Assembly (NCBI GenBank): GCA_959347315.1
Contig: OY365806.1
Span: 50,768,068-50,832,067 of the forward strand
Direction of reading: 5' to 3'
DNA length: 64,000 nucleotides
Origin: Bimastos eiseni
Taxonomy: Eukaryota; Annelida; Clitellata; Crassiclitellata; Lumbricidae
Shown piece by piece: positions 1 to 11,434 of the stretch. How positions within the stretch are numbered: position 1 is the first letter of the stretch; each line of letters starts with the position of its first letter. Under the pieces are notes generated by a model. That model saw nothing but the letters and a program-made list of their open reading frames with translations, had not been told where the DNA came from and did no database searches. Position numbers and translations under genes: made by a program.

Positions 1-344
1 GGATTAATGTTCCCCGGACAAGCGTACATGCATTGGATTGAGCATAAAGAGCAGAGGATTAGTAAGGACACAAGTAAATTATGGTAGATGGGCTGTCCCT
101 CGGTTCACAAAATTTGTTTTAATACGTCCAATAATCTCCTTTTTGCCTTGGAGTGATGTGTAAGCTGATGAAGTCAGTGGCAGAAGAATAGAATCGTTTG
201 AAGAGCTACCTGCCTGCCCTAGTAATTAGTCTGCAGTATGGTTCCTAAACTGTGGTAGCAAAATGACTGGTGAGAGCTGTTATTATGCTACTCTTAGCAG
301 AGTTTCTTAATGACTATGTAACAGTGTTGCTATCTGTGTTACAG

Positions 345-419
345 CTAGCGCAAGGAATCGGAAAAGACTCGGATCATATCACTCTCGAAGAATTCCGACA
401 TTTCCTTGAGACTGATTAG
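345..419 (+). CDS. Last coding exon of an EF-hand-like protein (partial)
   Basis: A good acceptor (TGTGTTACAG, ending at 344) is followed by an open frame of 24 codons ending in TAG at 417-419. The peptide reads GIGKDSDHITLEEFRHFLE near its end. The I-x-x-x-E-F spacing and flanking helix resemble the second half of an EF hand. The loop is not canonical: counting back from the E before F, the usual calcium ligand positions 1, 3 and 5 are not acidic, so calcium binding is doubtful. The rest of the gene lies left of the window. I do not recognise the family. Being an exon rests on splice-site quality and the protein-like sequence. Confidence 0.6.
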   Translation, partial: LAQGIGKDSDHITLEEFRHFLETD

Positions 420-1150
420 GGACGTGATAAAGAATGGAAGCGGGTGCTGATACGAGACAAAGGATCTTACTTTACAGAGACGCTCTGCTTTTTCAAGACT
501 TTTTTAAATTTATATATTGATACACGTATAATTGTCCCTCAACTTGTAAAACCTAATAGACTTCTGCTTCAAATATATCCAACAATACAAAATATTGCCA
601 CTTATTTTCTGATCTTTGCTAAACTGATATAAAATGGTGTAAGATGGTTGTTGGTCTGTTTTTCTATCAGCCAGACATCGGTCTGTCTTTCTGTCTTTCT
701 GTCAGCCAGACTTCGGTCCGTTTTTTTGTCAGGTACTTCTTGAAAGCTTTGGATTTGATCCAGTAATTGCTCTAATATATATATAATACATACATATTTA
801 AACAGTAGGCATATGTCATCGAAGATGCCAGGTAATGCTGAAGAATTAATTTTCTTTCCTTGGCAATTATCGTCACATAAATTCGTCAAATTGGAAATAT
901 TAGAGTCACATAATTATCTCTATCATAATGCAGTGCTCAGAATGTAAATGTCACCTTATGCCACTTGTGTTTCATCACTTATGTTCGATTATCTATTAAA
1001 GCCCTTGTCCATCCATATAATTGCTATAATATAATATGCTTTTCTGGTTTATGATGATTTTTTATATTTAACCTAAATAATGTAATAATGTGCAGTATTA
1101 GTACTAATGGGTCTGTATTTCATAATAACGCATGCAAAAATAAAACTTTA
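420..1150 (+). other. Probable 3' UTR of the EF-hand-like gene
   Basis: AT-rich non-coding DNA follows the stop codon. It contains the polyadenylation-like signals ATTAAA near 995 and AATAAA at 1139-1144. A stretch near 655-730 repeats the motif GTCTGTC/TCAGCCAGAC. The true cleavage site cannot be fixed from sequence. Confidence 0.4.
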
Positions 1151-1338
1151 ATTCCGCGATCATTAAATCGTATTCTATATTAAACCACAACCGTCCGATT
1201 AAATGCCTGCAATATATACATATGCTTATAATCATTGTTATTATTATTATTGTTACTATGAAATTATTATAATATGTTTTATATAGATAGTCTTCTCTTA
1301 GCTACGTGTCTGTGAGCAGTAGGTGTACATGTGATGAG

Positions 1339-2540
1339 CAGTGATGGGCACCAACTACTTGACTAGTACTTAAAACTACTTCCTAACTACTTCAAAATAT
1401 GTAGTTATAACTACTATTAAACTACTTTAGGTGACAAGTAGTTATAACTACCTTTGTAACTACCACATAAGTAGTTAACTACTTCTAAAACTACTTTGCT
1501 ATTGTTATGTCATGGTGCATTGATAGTCACCAAGCAGTATGCAAATTTATTGCCAGTATTAATACTGATATTCAACGTAAGTAATAAAAATGATCAGAAA
1601 CACGATGACATATCTAATTGTAAACTAACATGGACAAGAACTACTAGCACATGCTACAAAGCACACTGATCAAAGCACAGTTTTAGCAGTAACATAAGCC
1701 AACTTGTTACAACTACAAAAATGTCTAGCCTACAAAGTCCAGAACTGTAAAACACTTAGAAAATGCTAATGTTCAGAATCAAAAAGTAGTGCATATATAT
1801 TATACTACAAGTGATATATACTATATCACTGTATATCTCACCTTTTGCTGTCTGCATCAACCGTGCTTCTTCAATTCCTCGTCCTCGTACGTTCCCAATC
1901 GCTGTTCAGATCTAATACGATCACAGTAACGGAATGCCCAGTCTCTTACCGTTGTGTCTCTGTCTGTCTTTCTGTTTCTTCCTGTCTGTCTCTGTATCTC
2001 TTTCTCTCTTTCTCTCTCACCCCTGTCATTCTTCACTCGACAATCACCTCTCTTAGACCCACTTGTAACCCGGTGTCGCCCACTTGTGGTCATTCAGTCG
2101 CGTACTGGCTACTTTCGTCATTCCGCCACTCCTCTACGACCGCTTTACTCATGTTCTTATCGTGCAACAATCTCCAGGTATGCCATTAAACAGGCATAAT
2201 GCCATATGGTTTTATCTATAGTTCTGAGAGGAATCCACTTGCTCACAATAGTATGCGCAGATTTTAATGAAACAATTACACAGCGAATTAACTCATGAGA
2301 TTATTATGGGTAACGCCCATGCTTGTTGTGAAATAAACATGGGCGAAGAAATTCCTATAAAACGGAACTAGTAAATAGAAAAAATGTAGTTAATATGAGA
2401 TATTGTAATTAACTTAAAACTTCTTGATAAAGGTAGTTATAACTATTTTTAACTACTTCTTAGAAACTAGTTATAACTACTAGGCAACTACTTCTATAGT
2501 AGTTAAATTTACTAGTTAATAACTACAGTAGTTAAAAGTG
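1339..2540. repeat. Fold-back element with ACTACTT-rich ends
   Basis: The left end starts CAGTGATGGGCACC and runs into many copies of AACTACTT and AGTAGTTATAACTAC (1350-1500). The right end (2430-2540) has the same motifs, many self-complementary, so the two ends can pair. A CAGTGATGGGC start is typical of some hAT-superfamily terminal repeats (established knowledge). No transposase is visible inside and the right terminus is degenerate, so the outer boundary and any target duplication are uncertain. The interior (1500-2430) is AT-rich and holds only chance ORFs. Confidence 0.5.
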
Positions 2541-3960
2541 AAATTGAAAAGAGATGCCTGAAAATGTATAATACCTGGTGGGGCATACATGATGAATGTT
2601 CATAGTGTGCATATTTATATGACCGATTTGCTCTCCATGTTGTTGAGGTCTGCCCTGGTTTATAGAGTCGGATGCTCTGGCTAACATCAGTTGTAGCTCT
2701 CTCTAAATAGAACACACGGACACCTTCCGTATATATATATACATATATGTATACATGTATGTATTGTATATATATATATACATATATATATACCTCTTAA
2801 TGCACACACCATATACATATAATATACCTCCTCCGTACATACATGTATACATGCATGCCTTCAATAAGTTTATGTCATTACACATACACAGGCTGTGATG
2901 CATAAAATTGCATATCCAATTGCATGCATGTCATGACTATGCATACAGACCCACTCGTAGGCTATGGGTAGCAGAGGCATATTTAAAAATTTTAGTCTAA
3001 TTATATTATATATGTGAATGGATGCACTACTCTAAAATCGCTCAAGGCATCTTTAAAGGCTGTACATGTAGCTTAAATGCTCCGTTTAAAGGTTCTTACA
3101 TATTTACATAAGTCCATTGATGCACATGTATGTATTGTATGTATGTATTGTATGTATGTATTGTATGTATGTATTGTATGTATGTATTGTATGTAAGTAC
3201 TGTATGTATGTAATGTATGTATGTATTGTATGTATGTATTGTATAACTAATCAAATGCACATGCATATCTGCGTATGCATAAATACACCTATATATGTAA
3301 TTCGTCCAAATACAAACATACAAGAAACATACATTCATAATGCATAAACAGTTTTTTATACACATTTACACATGCATATGTATATACATATGTATACAAT
3401 ACATACATGTGTATGATACAAATATGAATATATATATATAACTAAATCTAATCTAACTTGTAAACATCTCTAGCGCCGTGCTGTCGCAATGCACATTGGA
3501 TCAATTGATGCTTCAATTTTTTAGAATAAAAATGACGTGAGATATAAAAGACGACCCTTAGAGTTTTCTATTCATTTGCGCCGCTCTAGCGAACTCAAAA
3601 GTGAAATGAATACATTGACTGTACACCATCGGTGGGAAGATCAGACGGCGAAACCATCTGCATCCCTCTGTTGCTACGGTTAGGGCTAGGGAGCCGTTGA
3701 TACTTCAAACCATTGACTGAATCCATAGAGGGTTCACAGTGTAAGGAGTCCTTCTTCTCCTTCTTATAGTTGCTCGTTCTTTTGTATTCTTTTTCTTCCA
3801 TCACATATAGGACCTATACATATTATACATAATTACATATATAGGTGTATTTATATATATATAAATGTATATATATATATATGATATCGTGTATGTACGG
3901 ATGTGTGTGTGTACTGTGGTCGATGAAGTCCACGTTAGCAGTCGGTCTTAGTCGACGGTG
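2541..3960. repeat. AT-rich intergenic DNA with microsatellites
   Basis: No gene is seen. There are (TA)n/ATAC tracts at about 2735-2800, a TGTATGTAT-type 12-bp array at 3120-3245, further TATA/CATA runs at 3365-3440 and 3825-3885, and CA-rich oligomers. The ORFs here on both strands are translations of these simple repeats. Confidence 0.7.
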
Positions 3961-4546
3961 ATCTATAATGGGACGGATGGTCTTCGGCTGCGGCTGATGT
4001 ATCCCTGCGGCAGCATGTGGCAGTGGGCGGTGCGATCCCAGTGGGGGGAGGGGGAGCGGTGGCTGCTGGTCGGTCGGTCTATCTGAAGGGACAGCGCCTC
4101 ATTCAGCGCCCCCTCTCTCTTCTACGTTCCTTCTAAAATTGAATACAGGGAGACGCAAATATAACCACGTAATTCTGGGACCTCTTCTTCTTCCATAGGC
4201 TGCTGAAGGTGGTGGTGGTGATGGTGGTGGTGGCGATGGTGTGCCAGCAGATGCGAGCCATGGGATGCTCCTTCGCTGCAACCCAGAAACCCGAGACGAC
4301 GACACGTCCATCAGTCATCCTCTGCGTCGCCTCATTCCCTCTCTTTCCATGCTCCCTCCCTCCCTCCTCCATTCCTGCTCCATTCTCCTACGGAGCCTAT
4401 TGCTGGCCTTCATCCTTCATTGCTTGTCCTCCCTCCCTCTCCGTGTCTCCCTCCCTCTTCCATGGACTGAGCGCTGGGTCTTAACTCAGGCGACTCCGCC
4501 TCAGTCCATCAGACATCGGGATTTCCTGCTAAAGCAACTCTCTCAG
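3961..4546 (+). promoter_or_regulatory. GC-richer block with possible non-coding first exon
   Basis: This block is clearly richer in G and C than its surroundings. It holds a GTGGTGGTGATG-type repeat at 4208-4240 and a CTCCCTCC pyrimidine run at 4340-4460. It ends in TCTCAG followed by a strong donor GTGAGT at 4547. That layout fits a promoter with an untranslated first exon, for which the troponin T start exon 4 kb downstream is the natural partner. This is inference from composition and one splice site; no TATA box or transcript evidence is available. Confidence 0.3.
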
Positions 4547-4599
4547 GTGAGTCCTCCTCTCTTCCATTTCAACCATTTCAACCGCCGTCTATATCACTA

Positions 4600-5080
4600 T
4601 CGCTAACCCATGTAATGTAATGCCGTGTAATGTAAAATCAGCAGCAACTGACATAGTATTGTAAGGACAGCTTCTTCAACGACGCTTTACTTAACGTCAA
4701 CTGATTAGGTCGATGGCAGTTAATAGGCTTATTCGCTAGTCATCCAGATGCATTTTAAGTAGATATTACCTAACATTTTTTTGTCTCAGTATTTTGCTCT
4801 TTCAAATTTCGTCTTTCCTCATCCTATCTGACATCACCATTCGTCACGAAAGTAAAGACATCTGTAATTAGACTGATTGCCACTTGCAGAGCGCCTCTAA
4901 AAGCCTCCAAAAGGCTGTATGTTACAAATGCTCTGTTACAAGTTCTAATCACTTGTGACTCCAAAGATAGCAACCAGTTTCAATTAGGTCAAATATGGAG
5001 CAGATGAGGGACAGCAATGGCGTACAATTATTAAATACATGCTGGAGATTTATTATTTATAATATAATATATATATATAT
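4600..5080. other. No feature seen
   Basis: Unique-looking AT-rich DNA without a recognisable gene or repeat. Confidence 0.5.
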
Positions 5081-5084
5081 ATTT

Positions 5085-5300
5085 GTGACACAGTAGCCGA
5101 TCGGTTGGAGCGGTCAACCAGTAACGTTCAGTGTGCGCTGAGCTAGCGGGTTCGAGCCTCGTCCGGGGCGTCACTGTGTAGGGACCTTGAGCAAGTCCTT
5201 CACGCACCATTGCTCTGCAGTACAACTGCAATTGCGCCGTCAAGGCGTGTGTATGCACTTCTGAGCAAAAAATGTTGGGAGAAGGGCGGTATCAAATTTC

Positions 5301-5303
<3 letters not shown>
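5085..5303 (+). mobile_element. tRNA-derived SINE, copy 1
   Basis: The 5' part looks like a tRNA: an A-box-like stretch around 5090-5115 (GCCGATCGGTTGGAGCGG) and a B box GGTTCGAGCCT at 5149-5159. A central domain follows, containing GACCTTGAGCAAGTCCTT and TTGCTCTGCAG. The 3' tail reads GGGCGGTATCAAATTTCG and runs directly into (AAT)n. The second copy at 62,656 matches along the whole length, which proves a dispersed repeat. RNA polymerase III transcription is expected from the boxes. The tail resembles the L2 LINE 3' end at 59,720 (see findings). Confidence 0.85.

Positions 5304-5367
<64 letters not shown>
5304..5367 (+). repeat. (AAT)n microsatellite, SINE tail
   Basis: Uninterrupted AAT repeat of about 21 units immediately following the SINE 3' end. 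Confidence 0.9.
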
Positions 5368-5399
5368 TATGAAGATCAAACAAAAAAGTGGTTGCTCAT

Positions 5400-6185
5400 C
5401 TTCGACAATGCGATGAGATACTTAATCAACATTCTTCATCTTCGCCGTATTCTGTTCATGGTCGACTTTAAAACTGCCTCCGCCATTTCTACCTCCATTG
5501 TCCACTTAAGAGCTCGATCGCTGTAATTCCCTCTAACTTAACCTTGAATCCACACAGCGCCCACACTTTTCAAGAACTCACTCTCCAGAGATGTCGTCAG
5601 CATACACAAGCATCATCACATTACTTCCATCATAAAATCACTCCACTGGCTCCAAACTTCCAGAGCGAATAGACTTCAACGTCCTATCGCTAGTCTATAA
5701 CTCTCCACAATATTCCAATATCTTTGCTGATTCTTAACCATGCATGGTATACAGCCAACCCTTCTATCTGATCACACTCCTTTCTCAGTCTTTTTTGACC
5801 CTGCATGCGCTACTCTCGTCTCAAGTTCACCAACCGAGCCATATCCCATGCTGCACTACGCCTATGGAGCGAACGCTCTCCTCAATTCCGCACACTTTGA
5901 ATTGCTCCGACAGAACTGTCACTCACAAACCAGCATCCGTCTCTGGCTCTTCTAACTATACCCTCTGACCTTCCACTCAATCTGATGTCTGAACTCTTAA
6001 TGAAAACCCGCCTCACCCAACTGATCCGATCCTTCAACTTCCAAATACTTGACCTAAATAACATCCGCCCTAACGGAAAATCTGCTACCTCTGACCCTCT
6101 AGCAACCGGACCTGGCTGAACCTCACGTAGAATATGACAGCCCCTCTAATTCTATACAGCGCTTCTAAATAAGCTGGTGTCCCGC
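5400..6185 (+). pseudogene. L2/CR1-type LINE 3' fragment
   Basis: Decayed C-terminal coding sequence of a non-LTR retrotransposon. Despite frameshifts, fragments typical of the post-RT region are readable: KITPLA near 5635, then RAISHAALRLWSE near 5840, matching the common R-A-(F/I)-S-x-A-A-P-R-L-W-N pattern of L2/CR1 proteins, and a NxQIL-type helix near 6040. RT catalytic motifs are absent, so this is a 5'-truncated dead copy. Confidence 0.6.
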
Positions 6186-6235
6186 GTTCGGCTTTCAGGT
6201 GGCGCTTTAGAAGTGTGGAGATTACGCTTACACTA
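6186..6235 (+). repeat. Dispersed motif GGCGCTTTAGAAG..TGGAGATTACG
   Basis: The 40-bp stretch containing TGGCGCTTTAGAAGTGTGG and AGATTAC recurs at 33,797-33,845 (+). Related reverse-complement copies lie at 8255-8300 and 36,478-36,515. It looks like the 3' end of a retroposon with an ATTACG-type tail. Confidence 0.55.
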
Positions 6236-8250
6236 TTAAGAATTTATTTTAAAAAATAGAACATAATTTTTGTAACGTCATATTATGTCAGTCAAGTCCT
6301 ACTTCAGAAGTCAAAATGTAAGTTGCCCTCGCTAACCGATTGATTGCGATTGATTGACTTCCGATAGTTTGGAGTTTCATTTATTCCTCATCATCCTATC
6401 TGTGGTTTCACCTCGTTAGCCTGATGTCCGTTGTACGCCGACGCCAGAGATGGTTCGATGATTGGCGCCACGTTAAACAGGAGAATTACACTAGACGAAG
6501 CTGAATAGACTGCGGTGTCATAGAATCTGGCTGTATATAGAGACATGATAGCCATCAGCTGTCGTCAGAATCCCTTGCTCAGACGGGATTGATCCGTTGG
6601 TTCGTTCCACGCTTTTGCGCGTACCCGTTAACAGTGACTCTCTTAGCTTGCTGTGCACTGCTTTGCCAACAGTTGTTACACTATTCGTTAAAATGACGCT
6701 TGACACCATAATAGGCCAGTTCAGAGAGCGCCTCCGAATAGTTACTATGTGAGAGGCGCTATATAAATCTATAAATGCAATATAATCAACTGCCAAGCAA
6801 AGGTGAGAGACTGTAGAGGCAGCGAAACTTAGTCTACAGTGGACATCCATAGCGGAATGACTTGACCATTGACGTCTAAGGAACAGGTGGACATGATCAC
6901 AATCTGTCATCGGGTCGCTGTTTCATATGGAACAGAAGACAGACTTTAGATATGACTGAGCCTCTATTAATTGATTAACTTTAAATCATCTCTTAACAAC
7001 TATACGCTGGCAACTAACCTTGTAACGTAACCGGTAAACAACGCGCTATACTTAGGTCTACTTTGGTGTATAAATAGTTCTTAATACAAATACAATCGAT
7101 CCTGATCGCATACCTCGATGCCTCTTCGATTTTCTTGTATCTGCTGACGCCTTTGAATAAACCAGGTTCCCTCGACTTCGCTCTTTTGGGCGCCAAAAAT
7201 AACTATACGGAAATGATGAGTAATATGATTCCAATTGCCAGTGGCAGAACAGACACAGACAGAACCAGATAGAATCATTTATAGAAGTTGATGCTCTAAT
7301 AACAATAGCAGTATGCTTATATACAATCAGCGCTTGATGCCAGGGCAGCGAGGCGGCTGACGGGCTCGCCTTGCTGCAGGAAGTGTAGTGTATACTAGTG
7401 TATGAGAGTTCCGTTCATCTCGTTGTCCTCCTCCTTGTCCTCCTCCTAGTCCTTCTTCTTGTCTTCGTTCTTCTCTTCCTTCTTATTCCCTCCTTATTGA
7501 CCTCCTCCTTGCCCTTCTATTTCCTTCTCTTTTTCCTCGCCATGTTTCTGAAAGCGCTTCGTCTAGGCAGATATCTTTAAGACTTGAAGGATTCGTTCTA
7601 TTAAAGCATTTGAATCCTTTATATAAATATCCGTATAAACGTAACATGTTAGTGTATGACCATAACCAACTTGAACCAGTACATATTGTATATCACAACA
7701 AAAAAACCCTGATGCAAACAAACTTAGAAATGATTGATAAAAAGTTTACTATATCATAAAATTTACTTAAACTTATGTCGAAGTTAATATCCTTTGTTTA
7801 GGCCTATGTATTTACTGCCTTTCCAGCTCAAGCGATTGACCTTAGATAACGGTCGCATTGCGAATCAAGCACGTGTGCATTAGATGACGACATTATATGC
7901 GCTTAAGATCTATTATTAACTAACTTTTAGAGTTCAATGGCAGTAATTTCAATAACTTCAAAGCAAAATTGCTACATTAAATCAATGAATGCTATTCGAT
8001 GCATTTGTCCCATAAACAACTCTACAAACGTAATAGGCCTATTAATAGCGTAGGGTTTTAGGCCCCATAGAAATACTGTTTCAGACGTACTAACAAATTA
8101 ATTAATAATGGTTAACTTATTTCAGATGCATAGCAATTCTCCTAGAATATCTATAGTCCAGTTTTTGAACTGACGCATTGCAGAACGCTCTGGCATAGGC
8201 CTACATAGCTAACGGCACTCTTAGAAATGTATAGGCTAGATAACGCTCAC
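6236..8250. other. Intergenic; LINE tail remnant only
   Basis: Nothing coding is supported. At 6718-6775 the sequence GAGCGCCTCCGAATAG..GGCGCTATATAAAT resembles an L2-clade LINE 3' end, seen again near 10,735, 11,785 and 55,390. A pyrimidine-rich CTCCTCCTTGTC run lies at 7420-7545. Confidence 0.5.
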
Positions 8251-8300
8251 TATTCGTAATCGTAATTGCAATCGTAATCTTCAAATTTTTAAAGCGCCAA
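8251..8300 (-). repeat. Dispersed GATTACG-tailed motif, reverse copy
   Basis: Reverse complement of the motif seen at 6186 and 33,797: read on the minus strand it gives TGGCGCTTTAAAAATTTG, then GATTACGATTG repeats. Confidence 0.5.
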
Positions 8301-8575
8301 TTGAAAGCTAAGCGCCGGGCTCCAGCTTATTCACAAACACTGCGTCAGATCGAAAGGGTTGTCCAAAGGATAGTTCATGGGAGGTCAGAGTCCGGTTTCT
8401 GGTGTCTGACTATTCTGGTGTCTGTCACAAACTATTTCCTGGCTTTGAATGTCGCTCCTCCAGGTCCAATTAAATTTAAGGATTTAGGTTTTTATAGGAT
8501 TTTAGGTCCTTAACGTGTACATAGTGGTACACGAGGCATAAAATTAATATATTAAATATCTTTTGTTCATTTCAG

Positions 8576-8630
8576 CTTTCCTGTGTCTCGCAGCTAATCC
8601 GAAGAAGATGTCTTCAGACGAAGAGCACAG
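8576..8630 (+). CDS. TNNT: Troponin T start exon with 5' UTR
   Basis: Acceptor TTCATTTCAG ends at 8575 (a second possible CAG ends at 8593). ATG at 8608-8610 begins MSSDEEH, and the exon ends in a split serine codon (AG) before GTATCA. The start is chosen because it is the first ATG after the acceptor and gives the acidic N-terminus typical of the family. Confidence 0.8.
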
Positions 8631-11366
8631 GTATCAACAACCATCATTCAACTATTGTACAACCATTGTACAACCATCATACAACCATCGTACAACCATC
8701 ATACAACCATCGTACAACCATTGTACAACCATCATACAACCATCGTGCAACCATTGTACAATCATCATAAACCATCGTACAACCATCATACAACCATCGT
8801 GCAACCATTGTACAATCATCATAAACCATCGTACAACCATTGTACAATCGTATTATATCATATCTAACAGATGATAGCTTATTATTTATTTAGCCTAGTT
8901 ATTTAATTCAATCACAAGCTAAGTTAATCTGAACTGAGTGTATGTCAACAACGTTGCGAGAATCCGCTCAGTAGGATATAATTAGTAGTCGTCGGTGGAT
9001 TACATTCAGTGCGCAACCTCACAATACTACTTTTGGCGCAGAAATAGAGCCGCAATGTGTACGCCACAGCGAATGTGCTTCGACACCAGACAGTTTGCTC
9101 TGAAGCGTTGACGCCATACCAAATGGTGTAACATCTGCAACTGCAACGGGATGTTTAAGAACAGATGAAGAACTTTTTAAGATGTGAGACGCTTTGAGAT
9201 CCAAACAGTTAATTAATAATACTCAATCTAAATGTAGGCATATAGTCACAATAGAGCTAATCAGCACTAAGCCTACATCACAAGTGTTATACTGCTGGTA
9301 TTTTTGAATTTAGCAGATGGTGCTACTCTATTACTTACGTCTGGGTTATTCCTATACATCTGTCTGCGCCGATACTTCGTTTGCCCTATCGCCTTCTACT
9401 TCTTTTATCTTCCTACCTTTCCTCTTCCACACTCAGCCTCAGAGACTGCGGTAGCTGCAGCAGCAGCAGTAGCAGCCTGCTACATAAATTATCGTGAGCC
9501 AGATCGACATCTGCCCCAACTAAACAGACGCTGCTTAATGGCGAGAACACAACAGGTGGCAGTACACAAGTCAACTGCTGAGAAATGACCCTTCCTAGAA
9601 CTATGTACACCTACATAATACATATGCACATCTATGTATATATATATATATATACGCACACTTACATGTAGATCTGCACTTTTATATATACTTTTTATAC
9701 TTAAACGTTGCAGAGTACACACAGAATTATAGTAATATACATAGACCAGCGTAGGCTTATATACATGTATAAACGTACTGTGTAATTATACAAAAATATC
9801 AAATGTTTGCGCTCTTGCAAGCTTTGAATCTACGTCGTAGGCCCTACATATATTTCATTCAGCAGACTGTTTAGTTGCATACACAATATACCCATAAGCA
9901 ATCCTCTGTATCCTCAGCTTTTCGAATGTCCTATGTTATCAACTGTGTCATTATTATTATACATATACAATACAGGCTGCCACGGTCTTAAAACTAAATA
10001 TCCTATACACAGTATGCAGCATACACGCGCTCATAGACATAAATATAAAAACACAAAAAATACATACATATATGCATACAACAACAGAAAATGAAATATA
10101 CATTTGAATTGCCAAACTTCCCTATGCCTTACCACTTGAGTGGCGATGACGCACGTCATTCGCTCACTGTTGAAATGAATCATTACGAATACTCAACATT
10201 TCCAGATTGTTCCAATGTGAATGCTTTTGTTTGTCCCTCAGAATTACATTTATGTGGCGCCATCATTCGCTTTAACTGTCTTCAGAGACAGAATTTCAAA
10301 CTGTCCAGAAGAATGCCTTTCTTCGCTTCTTGTGTTTCTTATTCTGTTTTGTATTTTTAGTCGTAAAAAGTGTGTCAATAGTCTGGCAAAGGTAATAGTC
10401 TGGCAAATAGTCTGGCAAAAGTCTGGCAATATATTTTTACATACACAGGCTAAATACACGCATACATACGTGCTTATATAATATATAATATTCGTGTCAA
10501 GACCTTTTATTAATAGCATTAAATGTTTACCGGAATTGAGCATACATGTAGGTGCTGCTCTGTAATCCTTGTATATTGTGATTGCTTCCATGATGCAGAA
10601 CCTTTGCAATGGTGGGTCAAACCACCTGCATGGAATGGGCAACTCCAAGAGCTTCTTTTCTCCTGCTCAAAAGCTCCTCATCCGCATTCTACTCCTTGCC
10701 AGAAACTGTTCTCTTTAGCGGTAGTCCGACCGGGAGCGCCTCTGAGTAGATATCCAGAAGGGTCGTTATATACATTTTTTTAATTGATTGATTCAGTTAG
10801 TCACGTAGGTGTTATAATTCATATTCGCAAGTGGAGTTTGAAAATAAGTTGCTGATGTGAGCGTGAAATTGATTACAGAGTTGGCTTGCGTGGACCTAGC
10901 CTGAAAAGACGAATTGACGTAGCGCCTATTGCATTTTTGAATTGGGTTTATTAAGTGTTGATTTGAAGAAAAGAAATATTTGTAAACGTTATCGAATCGT
11001 GAATATCACTCAATACTATTGTCGCGCCCTGCCATAGTGAAGTTGATCCTAAGTAGAAATCGAGTAAGTAAGTTGAAGACGGTGAAAGACTACGCAAAGA
11101 AAGCCAGGCCTTTATGAACGTACAAGAGACCGCCAACTGAGACAACATATGAAGTGAAGACACATAATTATTTCAATCAATCAATGAAACTTTATTTAAT
11201 CATTAGACGCACATAATGAGGAAGATACCACTCATGATAAGGTTGGTCTAAAGTGAGGGAAAATTAGGCAACTAATCACGCACAACTGTTAAATCCCATT
11301 GTTGGGTGCTTTATTAATATTCTATGTTGCGGCAAGTAATAAATGGACAAATACAGTAATGATGCC

Positions 11367-11434
<68 letters not shown>

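Noticed and set aside
5085..5170. Possible tRNA gene
   Set aside because: A and B boxes are present, but no complete cloverleaf was traced, and the sequence continues into a SINE body with a second dispersed copy.
7398..7580. Leu/Val-rich ORF resembling a membrane peptide
   Set aside because: Translation of a CTCCTCCTTGTC pyrimidine repeat.
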